Positions 34,786-45,854 are shown, counted from the first letter of the stretch. The stretch is 64,000 nucleotides of DNA from Vandiemenella viatica (GCA_031002005.1 JARYHS010008074.1:176972494-177036493), one strand, 5' to 3'. Translations and numbers: made by a program. The notes: generated by a model from the sequence alone, not told the origin.

Positions 34786-36805
34786 TGTAAGCATCTTAGG
34801 ATTTTGGTTAAATTCTGACCTCTCACCTTTAGACATTAGAGGGAAAGTTTACTCTGTAGTAAAAGATAGTTTTCATTTCATGTTTAGGTTATGGGAGTGA
34901 AGCTTTGTATAGAGATACCGTAACCAAACACACTAAGTAAAACCCTTTTAGGAATAATAAATGTCTCCATAGGTAAATAAATGCTCTAAATAAACCTTTG
35001 ATAACAAAAAGAAAACATCAGTTTGGGAGGGAGTAGCTTAAATCCCCCAAATTCAATTTCACATAAAAGATTTTGAAATAAGTTAACTTTGCAGTTTATA
35101 AACCAATTTGAATGCAGTAAAGACCTTTAGTAGTTGCTAAACGCCGAATATAAACTTTGAATAATGACAAACAAACTTTTAATCAACTGAAAATTAAATA
35201 ATCAGTAATAATACTACCTTGGGCTTAAGAATTTCTACTTTGGAAGCATTTTGCCATTTTTAGATCAATTAACGAGCAAGAAAGTAACTTAATAGCAAAT
35301 AAACCAACTAAAGTAACTTTCTGTAATGATATTAACACCTTTTACTAACCTTTGATATGATAATCCATAATAATCCAGTTCAGTGCACAAGTAATTTATA
35401 ATATTTGGCATTTCACTGTTTTAACACACTTTCGAATCAAATAAAGTAATTTTAATGAAGTAATCAGGCAATTAAAATATAAATTCACTAAAATTTCGTA
35501 GTTTCTGAACGTTTAAATAACTTAAATCAATTTTTATACTTCGTCAGATGCACTTCACTTTTAATAATTTTTTATCTTAAAATCCTAGAGAACATTCGGA
35601 ATAAAAAGTAGATTTCCGGGAAGACCTAAAAATCTAATATAACATATAATTATTTCAAGTAATTCCAGTCAATAGAACCGATTTTATAAAGACCTTAAAA
35701 TTTAGTTTTCATCACGACCATGAGGTCAACTTAGAAATAAATTTCAACCGATCTAAAGTAGATACAGAGATGAGACAACTTTCAGAATATGTATTTTTAT
35801 TCAGAGAATCTCATGGTAATTTTAGATTTGCGATAAAACTAATAGAAATAAAGTTATAAAATTAAAACTGAAATCACACCTTGATTACGTCGTAAGTAAA
35901 CTTTCCGTACACCAATCTTAATAAAAGTTACACCAATAAAATCAGGAATTTTTGTAGAACACAGTGACGGTAATAACATTTATGTAAATTGTAGCATTAA
36001 TAAAATGACGAAATGTAGAAGTTTCCAGAACAATAGTAGTTCCCCAAAGTAGAGAAATAGTTCACTCCTACCCTTACAACTTTTAAACCAGTTGCTTAAA
36101 ATTATTCACTAAATATCCATTATTTCACAATTAAATATGTCGAAACACTGCCACACTTAAAGTTTTGGATAACAGTTTAGTTACTGAGATATTTCAGGCC
36201 TAGATCGCCTAGGCGCCAGTAGAAACTTGTATTTTGGCTCTGACGTCAGCGAGGGTATAAATTGGGAAGCCATTTTGACTCAGGGTCTTTTCCGGGTTTG
36301 AAGTCGTGCTAACAAGATGATTTAAGCGTGTGTGCGTTGGTAGGTTGGCAACTCCGACTTATGTTGGTAGCTCAGTTTCTTCAGTTGGCACTACCGGGTT
36401 CGGCCATCATGAGTGGGGCGTGGCTCTGTCTACTTACCATGAACTTGTAAACATTGCAAAGGGGTTTCGGTCGGTAGTTTCTCTTCACAATCTGCAAACT
36501 TGTGGAACGAGTGTTCGATATGCCTGCTCAACTGTAAATGCAATTTTGAACTTTTGATTTTGAAGAATAAAACCTTGAAGTTTTCTAAAAGTGACTTTGT
36601 GTGCTTCAGTTGTTAGCATAGAACCCTTTTCTATATTCGGGGGTAAAGAATATAGTGGCGACCTGAGCATTCAGTTGAGTTACCTTGGCTACATGGTCAA
36701 ATCCAAATTAGTTACCGAGTTTTTAAGAGAACTGTTAGTCGACAAGAGTGTAAGTTAAGGCACTTAGGCGATACTACAACCCCGGTATCGGTCTGGTTCC
36801 TTACA
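34786..36805 (+). repeat. Right LTR of the gypsy element
   Basis: 2020 bp. Same ends and internal signals as the left LTR, one T longer at 36376-36378. Its U3/R promoter points out into 36.8 kb onward. Confidence 0.95.
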
Positions 36806-37019
36806 ACTTCTGTCTGTAGTAACCGATTTTTTTTTAAAAATCTTTATACTGTGACATGTTCCGGTTCCTTTATATAATCTATTGTTGTCATTTCAGCTGC
36901 AATAACTAATTTTTGCTTACGTTAGAGATCTCCCACAACGTTGCATTATTAATTAATTTCCCTATACTTTCTTCCTTATAAGATTTACTGCTTGGCACCT
37001 TGCAGTTAAATTGAATTTG

Positions 37020-37745
37020 AGTCTAGCATAAATCCATCTCGTGAATATCTTGGCATTACAATTGATAACAAGCTTAACTGGGCAGTAGGAAAAGGTTTCA
37101 AAATTCTGCATTTGTTAGAGAGGGTGACGAGGAGATGTACTAGAGAAGTAAAGGAATTGGGTTAAAAAACTTTGGTCAGGCCATTGCTTGAATATGGTAG
37201 TGTAGTATGGGGCCCCCATTTTGAGTATCAAATACAGGAATTAGAGAGGTTGCAAAGAAGGGCTACTAGATTTGTTTCTGGAAATTATTGCAGAACGAAT
37301 CAGTAACATATATTATAAAAGAGCTGGAATGGGACTCATTGGAAGACAGAAGGAGAGTGAAGAGGGTCATGGGAGTGTACAAGGCGTATATTGGAGATGA
37401 GGCATGGAAAGATATTGGTGTAAGAATTGAAAGTAATGCGTGGAAGGGAAAAGATGACCATCACCACAAGCTGGCACTCGATTTGAGGCACAAGGGTGTA
37501 GGAAGATTCTCTTTTTTAGGTAAGGGTGTTAGGGATTGGAATAAGTTACCGAGAGAAATGATGAATAATTTACCAAAAACGTTGAAAGAATTTAAAGTTA
37601 AAATCTGTAATGGGAAAATGTAGGTAGATGCAGAAAAGGGGGAAGATGGGTGTTTAGGGAAATTGCCACCGGAGAATGCGCTACATTGCAATTTAATTGA
37701 ATACTTAACGCACCCATTTGCATTAATAAATGTAAGTCAAAGCAT
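37020..37745 (+). pseudogene. CR1/L2-like LINE, 3' end of RT ORF (truncated copy 2)
   Basis: Begins around EYLGITIDNKLNWA (RT block 7 area). After a stop in the linker (GTTAAAAAAC near 37160) it continues with LEYGSVVWGPHFEYQIQELE and RRATRFVSG. The longest open part, 37288-37623, reads IIKELEWDSLEDRRRVKRVM to GKGVRDWNKLPREMMNN, a typical post-RT domain. The tail near 37690-37735 contains GCAATTTAATTGAA. It is truncated at its 5' side and decayed. Confidence 0.75.
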
Positions 37746-38239
37746 TATTGAAACAAAACACTGATTTCATTGAGATAATTTCTGTACAACGGCAGACGAA
37801 AATAATTATTACAATATTTAAATACTATACGTTTTTGGTTGGAACTGTTTACCAGTATTATATGTTTTCATATATACTCGTATAAAATGTGTCTGAATTA
37901 ATTATGAAGCTAATGTATGATAACATTACTTCAGTTATGTAATAAAAAATATTCAGTCCCATATAAATCAGTTGCATTGTCTGACCAATGATAATTATGT
38001 GTCCGTTGAAAAAACCTTCATTTATCTGTGACGTATTCAACTGGCTGAATTAAACTGAGTATTGAGTAACTGTTGCTATAGATGAAAAATTTGTAACCGG
38101 TTGTTTTTTGTCGTAATACATTTGAAAGCATCCGCTGGTAGATGAAGTCCGATTCCAGCAGCGAAACTCCGATATCAGAGGCAGGAAAAAAGGTTTTAGG
38201 TCTACCCGTTCAGTCACCCCGAAAAAATGTTTTTATTTC
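37746..38239. other. Unassigned AT-rich stretch
   Basis: No gene or repeat structure was recognised. Confidence 0.3.
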
Positions 38240-38645
38240 GGCGCATGCCTCGGTAATAATTCAAAACTGACGCGCGCGGTAGAGGGCGTTGTTCCGCGTA
38301 TATTTTAGGTGTTGAATGGAGCTAATTACGTCACACTGCTGAAGCCGAGGCCGCACAAAGGCGACCTTTGTGCCAGGGCAGCCAATCGCACAGCCAATTA
38401 ACGTAAAATGTCCCCACACGCTGGCACAATGGCTATCATTTAATATCGCCGCTAATGGCATTTCCCGCAAACAATCGCCGGGATTAATCGAAATAACTTC
38501 AACAACTCTTCATCGCTGTTTAATCACCTGACAGTTCAATAAGCAAACCGATTAATAATACAGGCATTTTGAGTACGAACTGGCGTATTTTGAGCAGACG
38601 TTTTGCAAATGAATTTACACGCGGTCAGTGTTCGCTATTCATTCC
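38240..38645. promoter_or_regulatory. Candidate conserved non-coding island 2
   Basis: A GC-balanced, non-repetitive-looking block dense in factor-type words: GCTAATTACGTCAC, GCCAATCGCACAGCCAATTA (two CCAAT boxes), GCACAATGGCT (SOX-like), ATCATTTAATATCGCCGC TAATGG and GATTAATCGAAAT. Both strands carry stops. It resembles developmental enhancer sequence more than coding DNA or a transposon. Conservation could not be tested here. Confidence 0.35.
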
Positions 38646-39782
38646 CGATAGTAGAGGAAGAGAAAGGAATGCGAAAGTATGAATCTGGTTTCGTTCGGGT
38701 TTACTGATTTATTTCTCTTCCGACCAGTTGCATTGTAACCTTTCCGTACGAAGCAATTGTTCAAACGGTAGAAGGCGCGCGTTTGTTCACTGTAATTTTA
38801 GAAATTAATAGGATGCGTATAGTTAACACAGCGACAAAAGATTTGTTTTTGCATTGTATTGCCAAAACATAATACTTTGCACATCCATTCGATGATATAG
38901 AGTGTTTGAGCAATGGCATGTGACTATACAAATAGGGTCAAGTTGTGTGCCATCCTTTGACACCCAGAAGTCAGCGGCACTGTTGAATGTGTTACACCAC
39001 GACAGAAACTTGACTACGGTGTTATCATGCGTTCGTACAAGTAAACGTCTGTGAGGTGTGTTGTTAAGTATAGTCTTTTTGACGTTGAACACGAGACGTA
39101 GAGAAGGAACAGACTGAAATTCTGTTTAGGCCCATTTACAAGTACTTATCCCAAATCATTATCAACTGTAGGCCTATAGTCCAGTAACGGGGTCGTAAAA
39201 AGGGGGTCTCACAAACATTACATCACCCAGAAGATTTTTTTTTCTTATCGTGTATATATTGATGAGAGTATGCAGAAACCAAGTTTTCGACCTCCAACAC
39301 CCTCGGCACAATTTTCTGTGGCCAAAAAACATAAAAATTTTGGTACTTTTTTCAGTTTTTCGTCTATAACTCCTTCCTGATGAGTCCTAGCAAGAAACAC
39401 TCTATTTCAAATTTGAAAGAGGATAAAATTCCATACAACTTTCGTAGTACAAACGTTTTTCTAAACTCAAAACTAAGTGAGCTACAGTTCGAAAATCAGC
39501 CAAATTTCAGACTTTTCCTAAAAGTTGGGTTTTTACCTACTTTGCCGCTCAAAATGACCTGAAACCCCAGTATATATAACTGGTATATATGTATTTCTTT
39601 ATGACATAGTATATATATGTACTATACTTTGATTACTGATGGTCAATTCAATAATCATATAGCATTGTTGGCCGGGAGATACCGAAGGATTGTTCAGGCG
39701 CCAGGTGACAGTGTTTCCGATACGCCGCGCAATGCGCTCCTTTGTGGCTATCTAACCTGACCAAGTAATAGTACCGGATGCA
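38646..39782. other. Unassigned; repeat-like patch at 39185-39560
   Basis: No gene is supported. The stretch 39185-39560 (GTCGTAAAAAGGGGG to GCTCAAAATGACC) has the look of a dispersed repeat with a short open frame, but no second copy is in the window. Confidence 0.3.
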
Positions 39783-39870
39783 GCGAACCTACAGCTTAAG
39801 GTGGAATCCAAACCACAGAATCGTTCAGGCTTACTTCATATTACACAGCAAGCTGTGGCATCCCGGCTTA
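39783..39870 (-). repeat. tRNA-derived SINE family C, body fragment
   Basis: CTACAGCTTAAGGTGGAATC and CACAGCAAGCTGTGGCATCC match, in the same orientation, the family-C copy at 20085-20165. The tRNA head is missing. Confidence 0.55.
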
Positions 39871-40086
39871 ACATAAATATGGAAATTAACTCCCAAATAT
39901 TGTTATGATTCATTGCGTATTTGTGCAAAAGTCAATGACATTCTACATTAAATACAAGTTTGTTTTGGCCGTGGTAGAAGCGCTTTGCTTGCTGTAAGTG
40001 GTATGCTGATGTTTGCTCGTTCTGCCACGCCATCGTTCTGACTCAGGCCTGTAGTAGACTCGGTTCCGTTTTAACAATGGTAGTAT

Positions 40087-40345
40087 TACTTTTTTATTTT
40101 TATTTTTTTTATTAAAATGGCATTCGGCCGTGTTAGCCATTCAGCCAGCTCAATGTATTTGTTTTCTTACAGTGTAGAGATTTCTTATATGTATGATTAT
40201 TTTTCTCCAATGTGTGAGGACTACACAATACGAACACAACATTTAATTAAAACCACCCATGCCCTAGGCCGGAATCGAACCGAAGATCCCAGCAACGAGA
40301 AGCCAGCACGCTACCCCTACGCTGCCGGGGTCGGCACAGTATTAC
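40087..40345 (-). repeat. tRNA-derived SINE family B, full-length, minus strand
   Basis: The minus strand starts GCCGACCCCGGCAGCGTAGG and continues GGTAGCGTGCTGG (A-box region). CGGTTCGATTCCGG (B box) follows, and the 3' part holds GAGCTGGCTGAATGGC, then AATGCCATTTTAATAAAAA and an A-rich tail. A second copy with the same head, body end and orientation is at 57915-58155. Confidence 0.72.
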
Positions 40346-41701
40346 TTAATTTAATAGTTTTGCATTTGAATTGCTTTTGCAATAATCACCTCTGGTATTA
40401 TAATCTACTTTTCCCCCATAAGGCCTTATCCGTTTTTATGTTACAAAAATTTACCTACAACGTCTATTCTAATCTAACTTTAAACACCTTCTGGTGAATA
40501 CTAACTGTACCACTTCGCACCTCCAACTCTGTTATTCAAAAACCGAATGATGAAATTTTCTTGTTCTACCGATGCTGGAACCAGCCAACCAGATATCGCT
40601 GCACTGTCTTACCAATCCCAACCAACGTGGCGGGTTCCTTCTTTTTGTTTCTTACAAGGTTTAGGTATTTCGATCCGTTCAGGTCTAAGTTCCTTCGTTT
40701 TACAGGTCTTTTCTCTTTAGTTAACCATTTCTGGAATTATAGTTTCTTTCATTCTTGGAAGATAGTCATTCAAATTTTGTTTGTGCCATATCTTCTTTAA
40801 CTTATTGAGAATATACTAAAATGTTTTCTAATTTGTTTATTGTGGATTTTGTACTGAGTCCTTTAGTTGATCTACGATTTTTTTTTTTTTCTGCTTGACA
40901 TCTTTCTTCATCATCTAACTGGAACAACCATAATTTTATAAGACTTGATTCTTATGCCTTTGTTTCATAATGTGCGATTTATCTCTCTCTTGCCATCTGT
41001 TAAAAGTAATATTACGGACGACAAGTGGTGTACTTGTTTCAATATGTTATCATCAAATACAAATTTACAATTCTGACTGTGTACTTTCAATCAAATGCCA
41101 TAGTCTTAATTTTGGTAATTGATATTAGAGATTATATTCCTTCCGATTACAATTTAAAAACTGGGACAGGACTTTTTAGTGTCAAGATTAAACTTTAATG
41201 CAAATAATATTTACGTAAACATATAATCATTTTAAAGTAGAGAATTTTAAGCAGGATGAAATTCTATCTGTTCTTGTTTAATAATGTGTTTCAATAATAA
41301 TACGAAGAAATTGTTGATAGTTACATTGGTTCAAAATTAATATACAGTGTGAAGTCAACGTCCATTTAGAAATCCCTCATTTTCGGGATATTCTAATTTG
41401 GTTTTAAAACTCATATTGTTGTCTAATCACGGCATTAGATCGATGTTGAATTACAAACTTTGTTTAGGAGTAATAAGTATGGTAATCATCCTTTCGATAT
41501 TAAGGGTTTGAGTTATACGATCGACTGGCAGCCGTGAGAAAAAATTTAAATATGTGAATGTTATTTATTTATCACTGAGCTTTAATACTGCATCATCATA
41601 CCGTCATGTGCACTAGCTCTTTCACTGCACATGCCTTCATTACCAGAAACCATCAGGAGTTTTCCTTGCATATTAGATCTGAGTAATAGTCTTACGTAAA
41701 C
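40346..41701. other. Unassigned AT-rich region
   Basis: No gene or matched repeat was seen. Confidence 0.3.
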
Positions 41702-41784
41702 ACTAGATACGGCACACTCGTAAGATCAAAATTTTTAACAGCGTTGTATATAAATAAATTCTTCTCGGGCTTCCAGCCACGTAA

Positions 41785-42114
41785 AGGTGCGTTCCCACGA
41801 CGTCTTGTAACGGAGGCCAGACGAAGTGTAGGGATCAGCGCGCGCCACAGGTTAGCCGTCGCCACCTCGCCGCCAACTCCCCACCACGTTGCCTGTCGTC
41901 TGGCACAGAGCACTTTACAGCAATAGAAGGGGTGCGCACTTCTGCTGCAAACCGATGGGAACAGCGCACCGCTGCACACGCCTGTGATGTTTACCGACAG
42001 AGAGTGGGTAGCTGCGTGCCATCTCCGCCAGCAGAGGCGGCCCCGTTCCCACGGCGTGTTGTGGGGTATCTGTCTGGGGTGACCTCCGTTACAAGACGTC
42101 GTGGGAACGGACCT
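41785..42114. mobile_element. Harbinger-type MITE nested in the left Penelope repeat, 330 bp
   Basis: Terminal inverted repeats of about 34 bp (AGGTGCGTTCCCACGACGTC inward on the left; the right end matches with one or two changes) flank a GC-rich core. TAA lies on each side (41782-41784, 42115-42117). The other arm of the Penelope inverted repeat (about 42985-43005) lacks the insert and has a single TAA-equivalent, so the empty site is visible. A 3-bp TAA duplication is typical of PIF/Harbinger. Confidence 0.8.
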
Positions 42115-42289
42115 TAAATATGTCAAACTTGTGGGAAGTTCCGAAGGCGTCTATCTCAGTTCTCGTTTTCAACCAAATGTCAATGATTAACTGTTTGTTT
42201 ACGAGCTGCGCGGAAACGGTGGAAGACAAAAACCAATACAGCACGATGACGTCATCCACTGTTCTGCTCGTTACCATTATTTAAGAACG

Positions 42290-42832
42290 TTCTAAAATAA
42301 TGATTATAACCAGGGTCAAATTAGTCGTGAGTTTCAACAGAACGAATATCGGCAGAAAGATCATATGGATACCAAGAGCCTTGCCTTTCTGCCGTTTGTG
42401 GGTACCCTAATTTCCAAAATAGGTAGGTTGTTGATGCAACACGAAGTGAAGAAAATTTTCAGACCACCCACTAAAATTAAAAACTTGGTAGTCAGTAATA
42501 AAGATGACCTAGCTTTACGAACCCCTGGTGTATATTGTATAACATGTGAAAGTGGCCGTGGTTACATCGGACAAACGCAGCGGTGAATTGTGCAGCTATG
42601 TGTTGAACAAGCCAGAAATGTTCGTCTTGGGCAAGAAATCTGCGGTGGCCGAACACAATGTGCAAGAAGGTCATACATTTCATTTTGAAAAAAAACTACA
42701 ATTTTAACCCGGCTCAAAATTTTTTTGACCAGCGTTATTACAAAAGCTGTAGAAATCATTAGTTAACAGGGACACTGTCAACTCAGTGAGGCCTGGAACC
42801 CGGCTATTAAAATTTTGAAACAGTTTCGCCTC
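42290..42832 (+). pseudogene. Penelope-like ORF 3' end: GIY-YIG endonuclease, interrupted
   Basis: The open part 42365-42586 has LPFVGTLISKIGRLLMQHEV, then IFRPPTKIKNLV, LALRTPGVYCITCESGRGYI and GQTQR. This is the RT C-terminal linker followed by the GIY-YIG core (here GVY...GYI), which nicks DNA for Penelope insertion. TGA at 42584-42586 is a single-codon stop. Past it the same frame gives VQLCVEQARNVRLG, and a shift near 42630 leads to SAVAEHNVQEGHTFHFE, the conserved family ending. At least three breaks make it non-functional. The RT proper is missing (5' truncation). Confidence 0.8.
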
Positions 42833-43037
42833 GGTAACGAGCATAATAATGAATGACGTCATCATGCTGTGTTGGTTTTTCGCTTCCACCGTTTCCGCGG
42901 CAGAGGGTGAACAAACAGTTAATCATTTACATTTGGCAGAAAATGAGGGCTCAGATAGACGCCTTCGAAACGTTCCACAAATTTAACATTTTTATGCGGC
43001 TGGAAGCCCGACAAAACTTTATTTACTAGATACGGCA

Positions 43038-43231
43038 GTTTACAAGCTTTTATTAGCGTTGATGTTATTCCAAAATTTCATAGTATACCTTACTGATAAA
43101 TCAAAACGACTATGTAAGTAAACTAATTATACAGGTATATACATATATTACGTTTGTTCTTTGTAACCCCCTATTGATAATTTTTTAAGAATCTTATATT
43201 CAGTCTGTTTTCAAGTCAAATACGAAACGTA
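43038..43231. other. Short spacer between Penelope copy and mariner
   Basis: Nothing was recognised. Confidence 0.3.
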
Positions 43232-44531
43232 TTTTTTAAGTAAGTACCGTTTTGTCACACCGTGGCTGCAGTGCTACGGTCGGCGTTCCGTGCATGCGCA
43301 CTGGGTACCTGCATCTCTTGCCTACGCACTGACGCCATTTAAGTCTAATTCTTCCTTGTTTACGTTGTTCACTAAGTGTTCAAGATGCCTCCGATAATCG
43401 TGAGTCCCGCCGACTGTGAAGTATGGGCTGTTATAAGATTTCTTGGTGCTAAAGGCCTAAAACCGATCGAAATTCATCATGAGATCTGTGCAGTTTACGG
43501 ACAAAACATTATGAGTAATGGAATGGTGAGAAAGTGGGTGAGAGTATTTAAAGATGGCCGCACAAATGTGCATGATGAACAACGGAGTGGGTGTCCTTCG
43601 GTCGTTAATGAATGTTTGCTGCAGAAAGTGGACAATAAGGTGAGAGAAAACAGACGCTTTATGATTTCCTCCTTGTGTGATGACTTTCCTAATGTTTCTC
43701 GTAGTGTTTTGTATGGCATTGTGATCGAGCACTTGAATTACCGAAAATTGTGCTCACGTTGGGTACCGAAAATGTTAACGAATGTTCACAAAACCAAACG
43801 TTTAGGCAGTGCATTGACTTTCCTTGAGCGGTACCACAACGATGGTGATGATTTCTTAAGCCAAATTGTTACGGGCGATGAGACATGGGTGGCCTACGTC
43901 ACACCTGAATCAAAGCCACAGTCCATGGAATGGCGGCATTCAGATTCACCCAAAAAAGTGAAGTTCAAGCAAACGATTTCGGCCCGGAAAATCATGTGCA
44001 CAGTTTTTTGGGAAAGAAAAGGAGTATTGCTTGTGGAATTTCTGCCTCGTAATAAGACAATCAATGCAGCAGCTTATTGTGAGACATTGAACAATCTACG
44101 CCGTTCAATCCAGAACAAAAGACGTAGCAAGTTGAGCAAGGGCATCGTTTTGCTGCATGACAATGCCCGTCCACATGTGGCTACTCAGACCAAAGATCTC
44201 ATCACATCTTTTCGATGGGAAACTCTAGATCATCTTCCGTAAAGCCCTGATCTGGCGCTCAGTGACTACCATCTGTTCCTGCACTTGAAGAAACACCTGG
44301 GCGGCAGCGTCTTGAAGACAAACAGTTGTGATGCAGTGGTTAACAAGTCAGGTGGCAGACTTCTATGAGGAGGGTTTTCAAAAACTGGTACTACGTTATG
44401 ACAAGTGCCTCAATATTGAAGGGAATTATGTAGAAAAGTAGAGTAAGGTACAGACTTTCATGTAAAAATAAAATTATTGATATATATTTGCATGTCTTTT
44501 TTTAATTTCAAAACGGTACTTACTTAAAAAA
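43232..44531 (+). mobile_element. Mariner transposon, 1300 bp, decayed
   Basis: The ends are exact inverted repeats: TTTTTTAAGTAAGTACCGTT at 43232 and its complement ending at 44531. TA precedes the left end (43230-43231), while the right flank now reads CA, so one base of the duplication has probably changed. The length is that of a normal mariner. It carries one transposase reading frame with several breaks. Confidence 0.85.
43385..44441 (+). pseudogene. Mariner transposase (D,D34D), interrupted
   Basis: ATG at 43385 (MPPIIVSPADCEV); the in-frame GTG upstream at 43376 is not a likely start. The N-terminal helix-turn-helix DNA-binding half covers about residues 1-115 (IRFLGAKGLKPIEIHHEI, GMVRKWVRVFKDGRTNVHDE). 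Catalytic residues: Asp in VTGDETWVAY, Asp in LLHDNARPH, and Asp in PDLALSDYH with exactly 34 residues between the last two, so D,D34D. TAA at 44240-44242 falls between the second and third Asp, and a frameshift near 44310 follows. The frame then ends with DFYEEGFQKLVLRYDKCLN to TAG 44439-44441, the usual C-terminus. Full-length members have about 345 residues. Confidence 0.88.
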
Positions 44532-44812
44532 CATGCCTCGTAATTTATGATCTGCAGAAATTAACACCGCAGTTTTTTTTTTTTTTTACTATTTTAAATA
44601 AATATGGGAGTTGGAACTGCAAATAGTGAACATATTCCGCAACCGGCATGTCGGTTGGAAACCTGTACAAAGGGTGGCCCGGGGCGTGCTGTCATATTTC
44701 TCATTTATGAGATGGCATAGTCTAAAAGACTGACATATTACAAATTAGGGAAGCTTACTAGAAAGAGTGTGATCACATTTTTTCGTCAGCAAATGTGACA
44801 CATTGTTTCCAT
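44532..44812. other. Unassigned spacer
   Basis: A T15-16 run at about 44574-44589; otherwise nothing was recognised. Confidence 0.3.
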
Positions 44813-45055
44813 CCAACTACCGAGTGTGGTGGGTGATCGCTAACGCGCTGGCCTCGCATTCGGGAGGACGTCGGTTTGAATCCCCGTCCGGACATCCGGA
44901 TTTGGGGTTTCCATGGTTTTCTCATATCACTTCAGGTGAATACCGGGAGGCTTTCTTTTAAAGGCCATGTCCGAACTCCTTCCCTTTCGTTTGAACCAGT
45001 CCTATCTAGCCTCTAAAGATCTTAACGTTGACGAGGCGTAAAGCCATAAGCAACA
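44813..45055 (+). repeat. tRNA-derived SINE family A, full-length
   Basis: Head with GTGGTGGGTGATCGCTAACG (A-box region) and GGTTTGAATCCCCGTCCGG (B box), then the body CATCCGGATTTGGGG, CCATGGTTTTC, TCACTTCAGG and ACCGGGAGGC. It ends GACGAGGCGTAAAGCCATAA. The B box fits the RNA polymerase III consensus, so the head derives from a tRNA. Confidence 0.82.
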
Positions 45056-45310
45056 AAATCCATCCAAATTTCTAAGAAAAATCAGAGTAGGGATGCTTAT
45101 AGGTATTTTCTCCCCTCTTGCTTGCAATCGGAGGATTGAATTGGAAAAATTCTACTGACGTTATTTCTCCCTTTCGAAGACTTTCATCAGAATATCGAAA
45201 TAGATGTAAAAACATTATGAAGAAACATTAGATTTGGCATCACCGAGATTAAGTCCACGTGATTGAACGGTTTCTTGTGTAAATTCCTGTTGACAACTCG
45301 TATAAACATG

Positions 45311-45545
45311 AATGTATGTATGTTTGTTTGTTTGTTGGTATGTTTGTTCTTCATACAAATCCACAGTTTTCATCAGATTTCGATGAAAGTTTGCACACTT
45401 ATCCTTTGAAACAAGGAGAAAAGTACTGTCTACATTTGGATGAAAAAATTTCTGTATAAATAATACATGTTGTCTTATAATTTCGAAAAATTACTGAACG
45501 GTGATATACAGACGGGTAGGATGTGTACTGTCTTTCCATGCAGTG
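45311..45545 (+). repeat. Dispersed repeat D, copy 1
   Basis: From ATGAATGTATGTATGTTTGT to ACAGACGGGTAGGATG; about 235 bp matches 46600-46815 in the same orientation (CCACAGTTTTCATC, GATGAAA.TTTGCACACTT, TACTGTCTACATTTGG, TAATACATGTTGTCT). The class is not known. The GATGAAA.TTTGCACAC wording is frequent in arthropod repeats. Confidence 0.65.
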
Positions 45546-45718
45546 GTCTGGTAGCTCAGTGCTTAAAGCGCTTGCTTACTGCTGTTTGGATCGTGGTATC
45601 CGGTTAAAATCTCCGTGTAGGTAAAGATTTTTAAAAATTGCTTTTGATCGTAAGAGTCACGCCTGGACCGTCAGTGATTCGGACTGAATGTTAAACTGTA
45701 GATATCACAAATTTAGGG
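45546..45718 (+). repeat. tRNA-derived SINE family C, plus strand
   Basis: GTCTGGTAGCTCAGTGCTTA and AAGCGCTTGC form a tRNA-like A-box head. The B-box equivalent TCCGGTTAAAATCTCC is decayed. The body ends GATTCGGACTGAATGTTAAA, CTGTAG, like family C at 20.1 kb. It does not fold as an intact tRNA by eye. Confidence 0.5.
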
Positions 45719-45809
45719 GTTCAATGCGAGGCAAATCGTAGGTAGCCTTGCAATGCTGTAGGTGTACACTTTCATACGTTATAATGATCCCTCAGGAGTT
45801 GTTCGCATA

Positions 45810-45811
<2 letters not shown>

Positions 45812-45854
<43 letters not shown>

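Larger units (their letters stand above)
23051..36805 (+). mobile_element. Complete Ty3/gypsy LTR retrotransposon, 13.76 kb, young but coding-defective
   Basis: Two direct LTRs (23051-25069 and 34786-36805) begin TGTAAGC and end CTTACA. The flanks carry ACTT on both sides (23047-23050 and 36806-36809), a 4-bp duplication typical of Ty3/gypsy. Order inside: leader, gag, protease, RT, RNase H, integrase, which is the gypsy order. By eye the two LTRs differ by one indel only (TT at 24641-24642, TTT at 36376-36378), so insertion was recent. Gag has an in-frame TGA, protease a frameshift and pol an in-frame TAA before its conserved end. No envelope gene was found. This is an endogenous element in the insect genome. 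Confidence 0.93.
41715..43024 (+). mobile_element. Penelope-like element copy with inverted terminal repeats and 13-bp target duplication
   Basis: ACTAGATACGGCA occurs at 41702-41714 and 43025-43037 and brackets the copy. The plus-strand coding remnant in the middle is the 3' part of a Penelope-like ORF with its GIY-YIG endonuclease. The right end, about 42832-43016, is present again inverted at the left (41755-41784 plus 42115-42277), split by a MITE. Both arms share TCGGGCTTCCAGCC, GAAGGCGTCTATCT and the ATGACGTCAT region. Penelope-like copies are often 5'-truncated with an inverted partial copy at one end, which matches. Confidence 0.8.

Noticed and set aside
41692..42126. 144-codon minus-strand open frame
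   Set aside because: It spans a GC-rich MITE and its terminal repeats; the openness follows from composition.
42118..43016. Hammerhead ribozyme in the Penelope terminal repeats
   Set aside because: Such ribozymes occur in Penelope-like repeats, but I found no CTGATGA core together with GAAA and a cleavage triplet on either strand.
43376..43384. GTG as the mariner transposase start
   Set aside because: ATG at 43385 gives the usual N-terminus length for mariners; GTG starts are not expected here.
45546..45620. tRNA gene at the TAGCTCAGTGC motif
   Set aside because: No intact B box and no cloverleaf; it is part of a repeat unit.
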